Below are positions 49,747-61,847 of a stretch of DNA of 64,000 nucleotides, piece after piece. Source of the DNA: Cryptomeria japonica. Taxonomy: Eukaryota; Streptophyta; Pinopsida; Cupressales; Cupressaceae. Within the stretch, counting starts at the first letter, position 1. Every line of letters starts with the position of its first letter. The notes below the pieces were generated by a model. That model ran no database searches. It was not told the DNA's origin and saw only the letters and a list, made by a program, of their open reading frames with translations. The position numbers and the translations under genes were made by a program. The stretch spans positions 816,640,396-816,704,395 of the forward strand of contig NC_081414.1 of the NCBI RefSeq assembly GCF_030272615.1, read 5' to 3'.

Positions 49747-51567
49747 ATGAATCGTCGATTATCAAATCCTTTTGAAGTTCCATCATCAGACAATCCTGAA
49801 ATTACTGACGTAATTCTTCAGGAATGCCAAGAAAATCCTTCATTTCAAAAACTCATCGAAAAACTCATGGAAAATGACAAGGAAAAATATTTACTCATGC
49901 TTACAAGCAAAGGCATCAAACTTCCTGAAGATTTTGACGCAAACATCTTTCAAACAGGATCTCAACAATATACATATCAAGAACAACAAAGGGAAGAAGA
50001 AACTCGCATACCTTAACAACATATTCCAGAACAACATATACCAGAAATGCGAGTACCTACTTTTGAAACCCCAGTACAGCACATACCATTTACTACACCT
50101 TTTCAGCTGAGAACAAATACAAGGGAAGAACTCTTCCCTCGACAAGATAATGCGCCCTTGGTTGCTCTTACTCAACAAATGCAAATATTGCAAAGACAAA
50201 TACACGATATGCAACAAGGGACAACAGTGCGGTATTCTATAAACGAAATCTGTCCTTATCCGTTTGACAGAAGTTTAAACATGATACCTTTTCCTCCAAA
50301 CTCAGATATTCCCAAATTTGATAAATATGTTGGGAAAGGTGATCCTCGAGATCATGTTCAAGAATTTTGCACTATGAGTCTTGAATTTGCTCATAATGAC
50401 ACTTATCTGATGAGGTTATTCCCAAGAAGCCTGGGAGGACAAACAATGGAATGGTTATCCAAGATTACACCACCTGTTAGATCATTTGACGAATTGGTTA
50501 ACAAGTTCATCACCCATTATTTTTACAACATCCAACATGCCATAACCATGCTAGATATCTGCAACACCAAACAAAAGAACAATGAAACGTTCATGATATT
50601 CCTTCAACGTTGGCGACGCATGGTATCAAGATACCCTCGAGATATTCCTGAAAAAGAGAAAATGGAAATCTTCATTGATAACTTGAATGGTGAGATGAGT
50701 TACAGACTCAAACTTCAATGCATACCATCTTTTGACAAATTGATCAAAAATGGCATCCAAGTGGAGGAAGCTTGTGTCAAAAAAGGAACACTCAAGTTCT
50801 ACAAAGAAGGGACGAACTCATCAAACTACAATAACCAAAACAATACCAATCTAGACAAAACTCGATTTTGGACTCGAAACAAAAATGAAGGCAACAATGA
50901 ATCATATGATCCCAAATCTAAACAGCCAGTGCTTGCCTTATCAGGAAATACTCAAAATATGAAAAATCCTAAAAATACTACTCCTAATACACCAAACAAT
51001 GCTCAAGGACAACTCAATACCAACAACGCCTCCGATAATCAAAACAAAAACCTGAATCCAGGGCCTAACAACAATTCACGAAACAACACCAATAACTTCC
51101 ATAAACGTATCTTCACACCATTGGGCCAATCATTAGAGTCCGCATTCAGAGAGCTGTTGGCAAACAAAGTTCTTTCTTTACCTCCAATCAACAATTATGA
51201 ACCTCCAATCAAACCACCTTGGTGGAATGATTCACACTATTGTGATTTTCATCGAAACAAAGGTCATAGAACAAACGAGTGCATGAGATTGAAACACATA
51301 ATTCAAGACATGATTGATCAAGGTGACTTAACAGTGGATGGTCTCAAAACATATAATGATCACGAAGCCTTCAAAGATCCTCTTCCAAATTAAAACAAAG
51401 ACAGAGCATCAACTTCAAATGATACACGCGGAGCTCGTATTAATCACATCTACAACAACACAATCAATCACATATCAGCCGAAGACCATCAAGTCAATGT
51501 TATAACCATTCGAGATAAACGTGATCATGAATCTGTCAATGTAACAACCCGGACTCAGAAATATGTC
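49747..51567 (+). pseudogene. gag of element B (two stops)
   Basis: Gag forms the particle that packages the element RNA. Start ATG at 49747. The N-terminal part has ENDKEKYLLMLTSKGIKLPE, then a Gln/Pro-rich linker and the Retrotrans_gag core at about 50370-50730 (FPRSLGGQTMEWL; FLQRWRRMVSRYPRD). An Asn-rich linker and a zinc finger CDFHRNKGHRTNEC at about 51241-51282 (C-x2-H-x5-H-x4-C) follow. A TAA at 50014-50016 and a TAA at 51391-51393 interrupt it; element A reads TAC at the second position, so that stop is private to B. After it the same frame goes on into the protease region, which shows that gag and pol were one ancestral frame. Confidence 0.9.
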
Positions 51568-54500
51568 TTGAAGGGACACACTGCACTTCCAATTACCACA
51601 CCAAAGATCCAGTACGACTTAGTTAATCAACTACGCAAAACTCCAGCTCAGATATCTATCCTGGAATTGTTGAAACTATCTCCAAAACACAAAGACATCT
51701 TGGAGCAAGCGCTATTAGAAACAAATGTACCTCAAAATCTAGATACAGACAGATTCCAAGCTATGGTTGCCCACATGACAGAATCTCATAACCTCACCTT
51801 CTCAGTGTAAGGAAGTTAAGTAGCGGAAACAACTTCCTACACTAACCTTGAGAGGAGGGTAATGCAAAACTTTTTCAGATCATTACAATAGTTACAGAAA
51901 ATAGAAATAGATATAATAACATTCATACCACAACACAATGATTTACGTGGGGAAAACCCTTTCGGGAGAAAAACCCCACCCTCCAAAAGCAGCTCAATAT
52001 TTTATTCAGCAATCAAAAATAGATTACAACATACTTGCAGAGCAAGCTCTTTGCAGGAGTACCACTAATCAGAGATTCAGAGGCAACTCAATAGCCATAG
52101 GACTCTTACACACAACCTCTATCTCACACACCTCATAAATAGGAGATACAATACAAGAAACCGTCAAACGGTATTACAAAACCATGGGCTAAAATCACCC
52201 AATAAGGTGTAGCCGACCTTATCTCCCTTCTAGATGCCCTATGACATGTTAAAGCACACATCAACACGTGTCGCTCCCTTTTACAGCTCATTTATGTATC
52301 CGATACAAATTATTTTTTCCTATTTCAGGAGTACAAACTTCCGGAGGCCATAACTTGAGAATTGGGTGTCCGATTGACGAACCGTTTGAAGCGCCGGAAA
52401 GCTCGCGAAGTGCTCTATCACCTCGTAACCCGCTTCGCTGGTTATAGCCACTTTTTAGGGCATTTCGGAGCCTCTAAAGTCCCCAAAATTAAGTTTAAAC
52501 ATTTTATTGCACCCCTCCAAGACGAAAACTTTAATATCTTCAAAACTAGCTGTGACCTTGCGACGCAACTTTACCGGAATGCTTATCTAGCCAACCAGAA
52601 GCTTCAGGGAGAGTTTCACACCATTTCGTGCTCAAATGAAAACTTACTATAAATAGTAACCTCGCATAAATGCAAGGTTGAGACACCATTTTTTCCAACA
52701 CTCAGAGCATGATAATACTTCATTGAGTCATCTGCATAATACTCCTCTCCATATTGAAGTCATTGTTTGCAAACACCAAGTCAAGAGAGTCCTAATAGAT
52801 GGAGGAGCCGGCCTTAATATCTGTACTTTAAAGCTTATCCGTGCATTAGGCTTCTCAGAAGAATCTATTGATCCTTGCAAAAAGATTACCATAAAAGCAT
52901 ATGATGATGAGGAACGGTCCTCTAAAGGCACCGTCATATTACCTATTCAAAGTGGGCCCAGTACAAAAGGATACTATTTGTCAAGTCTTAGATATCGATC
53001 TAACCTACAATATTTTATTAGGCCGACCCTGGATATATGAAATGCAAGCAGTACCTTCCACATATCACCAGTGTGTCAAGTTTCCTTATGATGGACAGGA
53101 AATCTCCATATCAGCTGATCACAATCCATTTCAACATTGCAATGCGATGGGGACAGCCCAAGACAGTTTGGTTCCTTATAACAGAGAAAAGCAGCAGTCT
53201 TCAACATCTGATCCACCAAAAGCAAAATCCAACTCCTTATGGGGAGACTTCAAACAGAAAATGCAAATCAAAGACCAAGGCATGGGCGAATACTCTATGG
53301 AGCCTTTATGTTTGACCAGATTGCCAACATCACCTAGATCGCATGGTTTACCTACTATATCAACACATCTGGCAACTCAGCCCATAACTAAATTTGATGG
53401 TACCTTCATCCAATTGGGGACTCTAGCACATGAATCAGAAGATAAGGATGTTCTTAACTGGCTATACAAAGATGAAGAAGAAGCTAATAGAGCGGCCGCT
53501 CTAGACATTGTTCTACCAACACACCTATATGGAAAAGGCTACTTGATCATGAAACAAATGGGATATGGCAGCAAAGGACCTATTGGGAAACGCCAAGAAG
53601 GAGTTACGGAACCTATAGATCTTCCTTCACAACCTAGTAGAAATAAAGCAGGATTAGGTTCTAAATTCACTTTCCTATTAAAAAGGCCACCACACACAAA
53701 TGCAAAACCTCAATGGAAGGAAAAGAAGAAATACAAGGAAGAATCCTGGCAGGAAGCTCTCTTTGAGTCAGCAGAAACAATCCGCAAGGCAAGAGAACGT
53801 CAAGATCAGAAGATACATCAGGGAAAGCTTTTGAATCATACGAAGGCCATCTCTGCAGCAGTGGCTCATATTCACACACCAATGGCTCAAGAACAAATCC
53901 TATCATCACAAGAAACCATCATTCCTCCCCGAGGAAGCACAATCTATGAACAAATCCAGACTGTAGAAGATGGCTCGGATACAGAATCAACACAGAATAT
54001 CAAAATAGTATCCATCATCAAAGATTTGTTTTCGCCATACAACATACCTGTTTACAGCACAGATAGAATTTGGAATGATGCCTATGAGACAGATTCAAAT
54101 GAATATGAATGGGGTGCTTGCTCTGATACTACTACAAATATCCCAGATGATGTTGATTTCATATCCATTTCTCAAGAAGAACATAACACAGAAGATAGAC
54201 CTCTTGAATTTGGACCACAACATATCTATGACGCTCCGGAAAGTGAACAGAAATATTACGAACAAGTCTATGTAGAAGATGATGCCATCGAAGACCTCGA
54301 TGAAACCTTAGACTTCTTTAAAAACAAGACCCATCACGATGATAACTCTATCCTAACACTTATAGTAGCTGAACTTGACCCACCCCATGATTCCTTACCA
54401 CTTGTCTTTCCTGACCTAATCGACTGGGACGAACCTGAAACAAGTGATATACTTATTTTCCCAGATGATGCATCTATTGTCCATTACCTATGTACCGTAA

Positions 54501-54984
54501 ATCCGGAAACAGGCTCTACCAGTGAACGACATAATGATATCTGTAAATCAGGGAGTGCCAAGTCTCTCAGTCGCAAAAATGAATCAAATAATGAATCTAA
54601 TGCTGAAAACCAGTCAATGGCAGCAATGGATCCCAAAAAAGTAAAAATAAAGGACGCATCCGAAGGTGAAAACCTTTTTAAGGCACCTAACGATGGGAGA
54701 CTTGACACTCTTCCTGAACATTTTCATGAACGATCACCCATATTGATTGATCCCACTCAATCAATCAACATTGGTACCACCGAAGCAGCTAGAAACATTC
54801 ACCTTGCAGAATCTTTGACAGAGGAGGAAAGATCGGCATTCATCATCTTCTTTAAAGGACAACAAATTAACTTTGCCTGGTCATATGCTGATATGCCCGG
54901 AGTAGATCCACACCTAATCATGCATCACTTGTCCATCTCTGCAGGAGTCAAGCCAGTCAAGCAGAAACTACGAAACATGAATCC
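51568..54984 (+). pseudogene. pol N-terminal region of element B: protease, G-patch-like segment, linker
   Basis: Conserved pre-protease part at 51568-51805 (KTPAQISILELLKLSPKHKD), then the 895-bp insertion. The protease follows at about 52738-53040 with active site VLIDGGAGLN (Asp codon 52798-52800) and ILLGRPWI. One extra base in an A-run near 52950 shifts the frame relative to element A. A G-patch-like segment (GKGYLIMKQMGYGSKGPIG) lies at about 53530-53600; such glycine-rich segments bind RNA or helicase partners in other proteins. A long charged linker (KKKYKEESWQEALFESAETI and following) leads to RT. The frame 52901-55486 is open for 861 codons. Confidence 0.9.
51806..52700 (+). repeat. 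895-bp LTR-like insertion (solo LTR) in pol of element B
   Basis: Absent from element A at the same site. It begins TGTAAGGAAGTTAAGTAG, ends CCAACA, and is flanked by the direct repeat CTCAG (51801-51805 and 52701-52705). TG/CA ends, a five-base target duplication and lack of coding content mean a solo LTR or a small non-autonomous element. It includes ACGTGGGGAAAACCC with GGGAGAAAAACCCCACCC nearby and a TATAAATAG at about 52649, both LTR-like. Insertion plus duplication is 900 bp, but stops within it end the frame. Confidence 0.92.
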
Positions 54985-56107
54985 ACATATAGCACTCATG
55001 GTCAAAACGGAATTAAAGAAATTATTAGATGTCGGATTCATCCGACCTATTGACTATGCAGAATGGATTTCCAACATTGTTCCAGTCTCAAAACCAGATG
55101 GTAGTATAAGAATATGTACTGACTTCAGAGATGTCAATAAAGCTTGCCCAAAGGATGACTTTCCTCTACCAAGTATTGATATAATTGTAGATCTCATCGC
55201 AGGCCATGCAATGCTCTCACTAATGGATGGTTTCTCAGGTTATAACCAAATTAAGATAGCTCCTGAAGATCAAGATAAAACAACATTCACCTGTCCTTGG
55301 GGGACGTACTGTTGGAATGTCATGCCTTTTGGCTTAAAGAATGCAGGGGCCACCTATCAAAGAGCAATGACAACCATCTTCCATGATATGATGCACACAT
55401 TTATGGAAGACTATGTGGATGATTTACTAGCAAAATCCTTCACCAGAGCTGAACATCTCGGTATTCTAACAAAGATCTTTGATTGATTGCAAAAATTCCA
55501 AGTCCGACTCAACCCTAAGAAGTGTGTCTTCGGGGTTACATCAGGCAAATTACTAGGCTACATAGTATCAGCTAAAGGTATTGAAGTTGATCCAACAAAG
55601 GTACAAGCCATCATGGAAATGCCACCACCACGAAATATCAGTCAACTCAGATCTCTACAGGGACGCCTTCAATCAATCCGGTGATTCATCACTCAGCTAG
55701 CAGATAAAAGTCTACCATTTAACCATTTGCTACATAAAAATGTAACCTTCAAATGGGAGGCTAAGTGTGAAGAATCTTTTTACCAAATTAAACAGTACCT
55801 GATGAATCCACCAATTCTAGTACCACCAGTTGCCGGAAAGCCACTTATTCTATATATCTCAACAACAGATATTTCACTGGGGGCACTATTGGCACAAGAA
55901 GATCAACAAGGAAAGGAACATGCCATATACTACATCAATAGAACATTGAATGGCTATGAGCTCAACTATACATTTATTGAAAAGGCTTGCCTAACAGTAG
56001 TCTTTGCATCTCAGAAGTTCCGACATTATATGCTAGCACACACTATCAAGCTAGTAGCCAAAATTGATCCTCTCAAGTATCTACTCAGCAAGGCAGCTCT
56101 TACAGGC
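54985..56107 (+). pseudogene. Reverse transcriptase and first RNase H of element B
   Basis: RT region with KPDGSIRICTDFRDVNKACP, MDGFSGYNQIKIAPED, MPFGLKNAGATYQRAM and the catalytic YVDD at 55412-55423. RNase H follows at about 55690-56100 (LYISTTDISLGALLAQ; FIEKACL). Two TGA codons (55484-55486 and 55682-55684) stand where element A has CGA, so both are CG to TG changes. The region ends at a third TGA (56108-56110) that element A shares. Confidence 0.93.
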
Positions 56108-56700
56108 TGATTAGCTAAATGGGTCATGATTCTCAGTGAATTTGACATCCAATACACAGAAAGACGAGCCATCAAAGGACAAGCAATTGCAGATCAATTG
56201 GCCGAAGCACTGCTACCAGGCAAACAAACCATGGAGGTTGAATTTATGGACAGGGATGTACTTGTTCTTACTACTAACCAATGGACCCTATACTTTGACG
56301 GATCCTATACTCAACATGGTTTAGGTGCTGGCATTCTGTTCATCACTCCTGAAGGACACACAATGCCAAAATCATACAGACTTATGTTTCCATGCACAAA
56401 TAATGTGGCTGAATATGAAGCACTGGTCATCGGCATCAAAATGGCTGTCGAATGGAAAATCATAGACTTAAAAGTCTATGGAGACTCACAATTGGTCATC
56501 AATCAAATCAACAACAACTATCAGACAAAGGACGACAAGCTACTACCTTACAAACGCATGGTGGATGACTTCAAACAGTATTTTGTGCACATCACCTTTG
56601 AGCAAATACCAAGGTTGAACAACAGAGCAGCCGATGCAATGGCTACAATCGCTTCGCTACTAAAAATTCCTGAGCAACAGAGTCGTTATGAGTTCCTGGT
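56108..56700 (+). pseudogene. Second (archaeal-type) RNase H of element B
   Basis: After the shared TGA the frame opens again at 56111. The acidic residues of a type I RNase H are all present: Asp in YFDGS (about 56291), Glu in AEYEAL (about 56409), Asp in YGDSQLVI (about 56478) and Asp in NRAADAMA (about 56625). This domain, downstream of the normal RNase H, marks the Tat lineage. Within this stretch the frame is undamaged; the damage is in the joint to RT. Confidence 0.9.
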
Positions 56701-58020
56701 AGAGCAACTGTTCTCCCCCGCCTATGACCACTCCGAATCCCATGTTATCTATACCTTGACTGGTTCCGATTCTCCGCTATATGGACCGATATACGACTAC
56801 CTCAAGCATAATATCTTACCCATTGACCAATCCCGTAACCAAAAACGTAACTTTATTCGACAAGCTGCCCGTTACACCCTTACCGCTGATACTCTATATC
56901 GTCGAGGTCTAGATGGTACTCTTCTTCGTTGCCTTGATTGTAATGATTCTGATTCCGCTTTACACGAGCTTCACGAAGGTATTTGTGGCACACATTCAAG
57001 TGGCACTACTCTTGCTAAAAAGCTTCTACGAATGGGATACTACTGGCCTACAATGGAGAAAGATTCATATCACTTTGCCAAGAAATGTCCTAAATGCCAG
57101 ATCCATGGCAATCTGATACATGCACCAGCACAGGAACTGTAGCCCTTTACAACATCATGGCCCTTTTGTCAGTGGGGGCTGGACATAGTTGGCAAAATAC
57201 ATCCTTCATCTTCAAATAGACACAAGTTCATTATAACTGCAACAGAATACTTTACCAAATGGATCGAAGCAATTCCCATGACCACAGTGACCGGGAAACA
57301 AATTGCCTCTTTTATCCTCAATTATCTGATCTGCAGATATGGTATTCCAAGTTCCATCATCACAGATAATGGGAAATGGTCAGGCAGGAATTATGTGAAA
57401 AATTCAAAATCCAACATCGGTTTTCTACACCATACTATCCCCAGGGAAATGGTCAGGCAGAAGCATCTAATAAAACGATCCTAAAAATTCTCAAGAAAAC
57501 AGTGAATGATGCAGGCAAAGATTGGCACGTACAACTCAATCCAGCACTTTGGGCCTACAGGACCAGCATTCGCACACCTACAGGGGCAACACCATATTCA
57601 TTGGTATATGGATCAGAGGCTATTTTACCCTTGGAGGTAGAAATTTCATCTCTTAGAGTCTCTTTGAAAGGCTTGATCCCCGATGAAGAGTATCGAGTTA
57701 ACCGACTGCAAGAAATGGAACTATTAGATGAAAGACGCCAACATGCTTATACTCATCTCAAAGCATATCAGCAACGCATGTGCAGGAGCTACAATCATAA
57801 GGTCATTCCTCGTAACTTCAAAGTTGGTGATCTAGTCCTCAAAGAAAATCCAGGAAACCAACAAGATAGAGAAAAGAAAGGGAAATTTGAACCTAATTGG
57901 TTGGGTCCCTATGTCATCATATCAGTCTATGGATCAGGTGCCTATCAGCTAACACATTCTGAAGGAGATGTGCTCGATGATCCAACTAACAGCATTCATC
58001 TAAAGAAGTACTATACTTAA
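56701..58020 (+). pseudogene. Integrase of element B (broken in the core)
   Basis: HHCC part at about 56958-57110 (HELHEGICGTHSSG; KKCPKCQIHGN). Core: first Asp in GLDIVG at 57182-57184, second Asp in TDNG at 57365-57367, and the Glu in QAEASNK at about 57460. The C-terminal part (FKVGDLVLKENP; GPYVIISVYGSG) ends at a TAA at 58018-58020. No chromodomain. A TAG at 57140-57142 (CAG in element A) and a replaced patch after TDNG (57371-57387) with a frame change make it non-functional. Confidence 0.92.
57371..57387 (+). repeat. 17-bp copied patch in integrase
   Basis: GGGAAATGGTCAGGCAG here is identical to 57444-57460, 73 bp downstream, where it is the normal sequence. Element A has an unrelated, longer sequence at the first position. 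It looks like a template jump during reverse transcription or repair. Confidence 0.85.
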
Positions 58021-59380
58021 GGTAGCCTAGTGCACGGAAAAAGCCAAAACAAACAAAAAAAAAATCAAAAAAATCCAGAAAAAGCAAAAATACAAAGTAC
58101 AATAAAAACAGATGGTGAAAACCTGGTAAACAGGCGCCCTTGTGAATGGCCGGCTCCTTTATCTATATCCATGCCATTTTATCCATCAAAACACTATCGG
58201 CCATCGCCCGACACTTAGCATATATCCATTCAGGACATACTTAGCGTAGTCACTATCCTGAGTTATTCATCTACCGCATTTCACCACGGCTTGGAAATCA
58301 ATGTACATAATCATATCCAGAAGAACACTCATCTAGGGGCATTAAACTGTTCAAAAACTTGCAAACATTCAAGACATGCCAACTATTGCAAAACTCAGAC
58401 ATATGGCATCCAACAAACACAACTACACTACATCACAACAACCAAAACACAAACAAATACACAAGAAACTCAAGGATGGATGATTTTCTGAAGTACTAAA
58501 TGTTGCATTATCGCATTAAGGTCTTGATTATTTTGCATTTTGAACTTTTTTTTTTTAATTGGAATCTCCTCTTTATCTCATAAAAAGCTTCACAGCCAGA
58601 GATCATGAGGAATTTCTAAAATTTTTCTTAGTCTTCTGTCTGGGAGGTGATCACTTGTATTGTGTGAATATTTGCCTCGAGATGTGATCCATATCACTGA
58701 AGGCCTGATTCCATTTCACGCATATAAATGTTCTAATCTTGTATGTTTACGCAATATGCACTCAAGTCGTCCTAGTTCAATTATACCTTGACGCTTGTGC
58801 TATCTTGCAAAATCAAATATCATGTAAATTTTTCTCAGGTCATTATGGTTCAATTATACCATTATGCTTGTATAAATTTTCAACATATCCAAAAATCGAT
58901 AAATGCTCCATGATGATATTTACAAAGAAAGCAAATAAATGGTTATATCGGATGGAAAATACAGAATGAGAGATGCTCCACAAAAACAATTAGTTGCATT
59001 TCATTTTCCAATTAGTTGCATATCATGTTACAATTAGTTGCATATCATTTTACAATTAATCACACATCACTATCCCATATCATTATTACATCATTTCATA
59101 TTACATGTAACAACATCTTAAATCATACATCTCATTTTCAAGATACATCTCATAGCATATAAAAACATACATCCTGCATAACACATTACATCATATATGT
59201 AAGCATTACACCATCATATGCAAGGAAGTAGCACACATAAAATGCATCCATAAACACATCACATCGATTAAAAATGGTGCTCTATATATATATATCTCTC
59301 AAAAAATGATCAAAATCTACAAAATGTGTCAAAACTGTGTTCAGTACAAAGAATACACTGCTCAAAATACAATAGAGACC
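58021..59380 (+). other. Spacer between pol and the antisense frame
   Basis: About 1.4 kb without a credible gene. Contains a T-run near 58548 and three short tandem copies of CAATTAGTTGCATATCAT-like sequence at 58988-59050. It would be the 3' end region for both convergent transcripts. Confidence 0.6.
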
Positions 59381-61345
59381 CTATCTCTCAAGTAGACTAT
59401 CCCCTGATGGAGATGGTCTAGCTCCTGATGCACCTGCCCTTGGATCTCCAGGAGGATCCTGCCTAGCTCCAGATACACTCGCTCTCGGATCTGCAGGAGG
59501 GTCCTGTCTCGGTGGCCCAGTCACTCCTCGGCTCTCAGAGCGTGTCCCAGCAGTTCGAGATCGACTCGATCTCGACTGTGCAAAACTCGCTACACGTCGC
59601 TCTCTGGGTACTGCATCCTCATAATGTCACCTATAATACTCGACCTCCTGTACTCTCCATGTCAGCTCTCTCAGGGTGTCTCTCAATGGACCACCCGCCG
59701 CTGCTCTCTGTACACTCGCCAAGGCCTCCTTCGCTTGACCCCGCCGCTCTATTTCCGTATCTCTCTCAATGGTCAACTGCAAAATCTACCGCTGATAGGT
59801 CAAAATCTGTGCCTGCAGCTGTTGCACAGTAATCTGTAGGGTCCGGATCTATGCATCCTCTACGTGACCTGGCACTCGAACCCGCAGTGGTACCTGTGCT
59901 GGCGCCACTCCTCCCACTCGGCCTATCCTGGGTACGGGAGGTGGGAGTATATCTATCCTCCTCCTCTGTACTGGCCTCCCCACCTCCTCCTCTCTTCCCA
60001 TTGCAGCCAGCACCTCCGTCACTCTACCCTCTCTCCCGGCCCCAATGGCCAATCCTCCTCTCCCCCTCTCAATCCTGCCCTGCCGTACTGCCCTCTGCAC
60101 ACCTCTACCTCTCCTCCTCCCTCTATCTCCTCCATCATCCCCATCATCCCCATCATCTCCCCCGTCTCCCTCCTCTCCATCTGAATCGAATGCCGATCTC
60201 ATCTCCTCTGGATCTGAGATCCTAGCCACGGCCCGAGCAGCAAATAAATGAGAAAACTCATCAGTCATACCAACATCTTGTATCTCTGGGGCATAGTCCC
60301 AGATCTGTCCAGCCAACCCTGTAAACTCCTCAATGGCCACAACACTGTCAATGGTCGGCCCCCAATCGGCCACATCCTGCTGACGCCGTGCGTACAAGCA
60401 CGCTCCCTGCGGAATCCCCTGCTGCCTCCTGAACTGTCGCAAAACTCGGGTAACCAGAAACCGCTCTATAACAAATGGCATCCTCCCGATCAGATACCTC
60501 GTCATGAAAATGAAAGGCATCTCCATCCCATCCTCAGCCCACACCTCACAGTCTGTATATGGTCTCCAGGTGACCGTATCTATATTGTCGAACACCCTCC
60601 TCCAGTGCTCTAGTTTGCCCAGCTTACGCTGGACAACTAGGCCTCTATATCCATAGGCATAAGCCGCCCCTACGGGCCTATCCCTGTCTGCCAGTGGCCT
60701 AGCTGCTGGAATGTGCTCCCAGCACCATACCTGTAAAAGGGTCACCCCTGCTGATAAACTACCATATCCGAGGTATACTACCTCATGCAGGCTCCTGTAA
60801 AGGTGGGCCAATATCGCTGACCCCCATGCAAATCTCTAGCCCTGTGTGACCATCTGCTCCAGAACTAGCCCCCATCCCACTGAAAATCCCTTTGACGTGC
60901 GATCAGGACAAAGGAATCCTCCAATAAATCCTGCCAGTACAGATGGCAGCGGTGCATAATCTAAATCCAGAAACTCCTGTCAGGGGATCTCATAGCCACA
61001 GACAGTCTCATCATGAAATATGCGGTGCAGCGCCTCTGTACCGCCCTCCTCTGTTTGCTCATATGGTAATATGGCTCCTACCACAGGAATGCGCAGAATG
61101 CGATAGCAGTCCTCTGGTGTCACTGTCATCTCTCCCGTGGCAAAATGAAAGGTGTTCGTATCACTGTGCCACCTCTCTGCCAAAGCTGTCAACAGTCCCC
61201 GGTTCACAGTAAACCGAGGCATATCCAGAAGCGAGGTCAATCCGCATCGCTCAATAATATCCAAGTCTGCCTGTGACAGACGTGGTATCAGCGTCCATGG
61301 TCTCGAGAATCTCTCCCTCGACTGCACAATACCCAATCGCTCTTG
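59381..61345 (-). pseudogene. Antisense plant-mobile-domain (PMD) protein frame of element B
   Basis: One minus-strand frame of 655 codons with five nonsense codons (60980-60982 TGA, 60836-60838 TAG, 59849-59851 TAG, 59786-59788 TAG, 59627-59629 TGA) and no frameshift. The N-terminal half matches the plant mobile domain: SRPWTLIPRLSQADLD, FTVNRGLLTALAERW, TFHFATGEMTVTPEDCYRIL, AHLYRSLHEVVYLGYG, GVTLLQVWCWEHIP and WRPYTDCEVWAEDG. An acidic Gly/Asp-rich stretch, an Arg/Gly stretch, a leucine- and glutamine-rich coiled-coil-like part and an Arg/Ser- and Pro-rich tail follow. No ATG was found at the head; the frame follows a TGA at about 61346, so a start in an upstream exon is possible. PMD proteins in plants (MAIN/MAIL1 type) act in nuclear silencing and genome stability, and antisense extra frames are known from Tat elements. 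Confidence 0.85.
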
Positions 61346-61847
61346 TCAACAAACAAAAGATATCCAATATCAGTTTCCACATCAACACAAAGATATCAAA
61401 ATAAAACTTACATCAAAAACGTGAAACAAATTTGCTCATCTACAATCAAAGTTCAAAATCCTATCATTTCATATCAACTTGTAAAACAACTCAAGTTCTC
61501 AAAAACCATATCAAAACTTGTAAAACAGCTCAAGTACCACAATCACATAAACTTGTAACACAACTCAAGTTTCCCACCCATATCAGCCTGTAAAACAACT
61601 CAAGTTTCCAACCCATATCGGCTTGTAAAACAACTCAGGCTTTCATACACATTTGAACTTAAAATAGACAACGCGAATAATCATGTTTTGATCAACACAA
61701 ACAGCTTGATATCTATACATAACTTGGAAAATTGCACATCAAAACAAGTTATACAAATACTCATCTTGGATACATACATCAAAAACACGACAGGCACGCA
61801 AAAACACAACTTTTCAAAATCTGCCCAAAACACAAAATTTTCATGGA
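61346..61847. repeat. 35-bp tandem repeats ahead of the antisense frame
   Basis: Five copies of CTTGTAAAACAACTCAAG-type sequence start near 61478, 61517, 61552, 61587 and 61622 (steps 34-39). Each has CTTG and CAAG able to pair. The rest, to 61847, is A- and C-rich sequence without a frame. Confidence 0.8.

Noticed and set aside
59512-60613. Plus-strand frames over the PMD region
   Set aside because: Shadows of the GC-rich antisense frame, without family resemblance.
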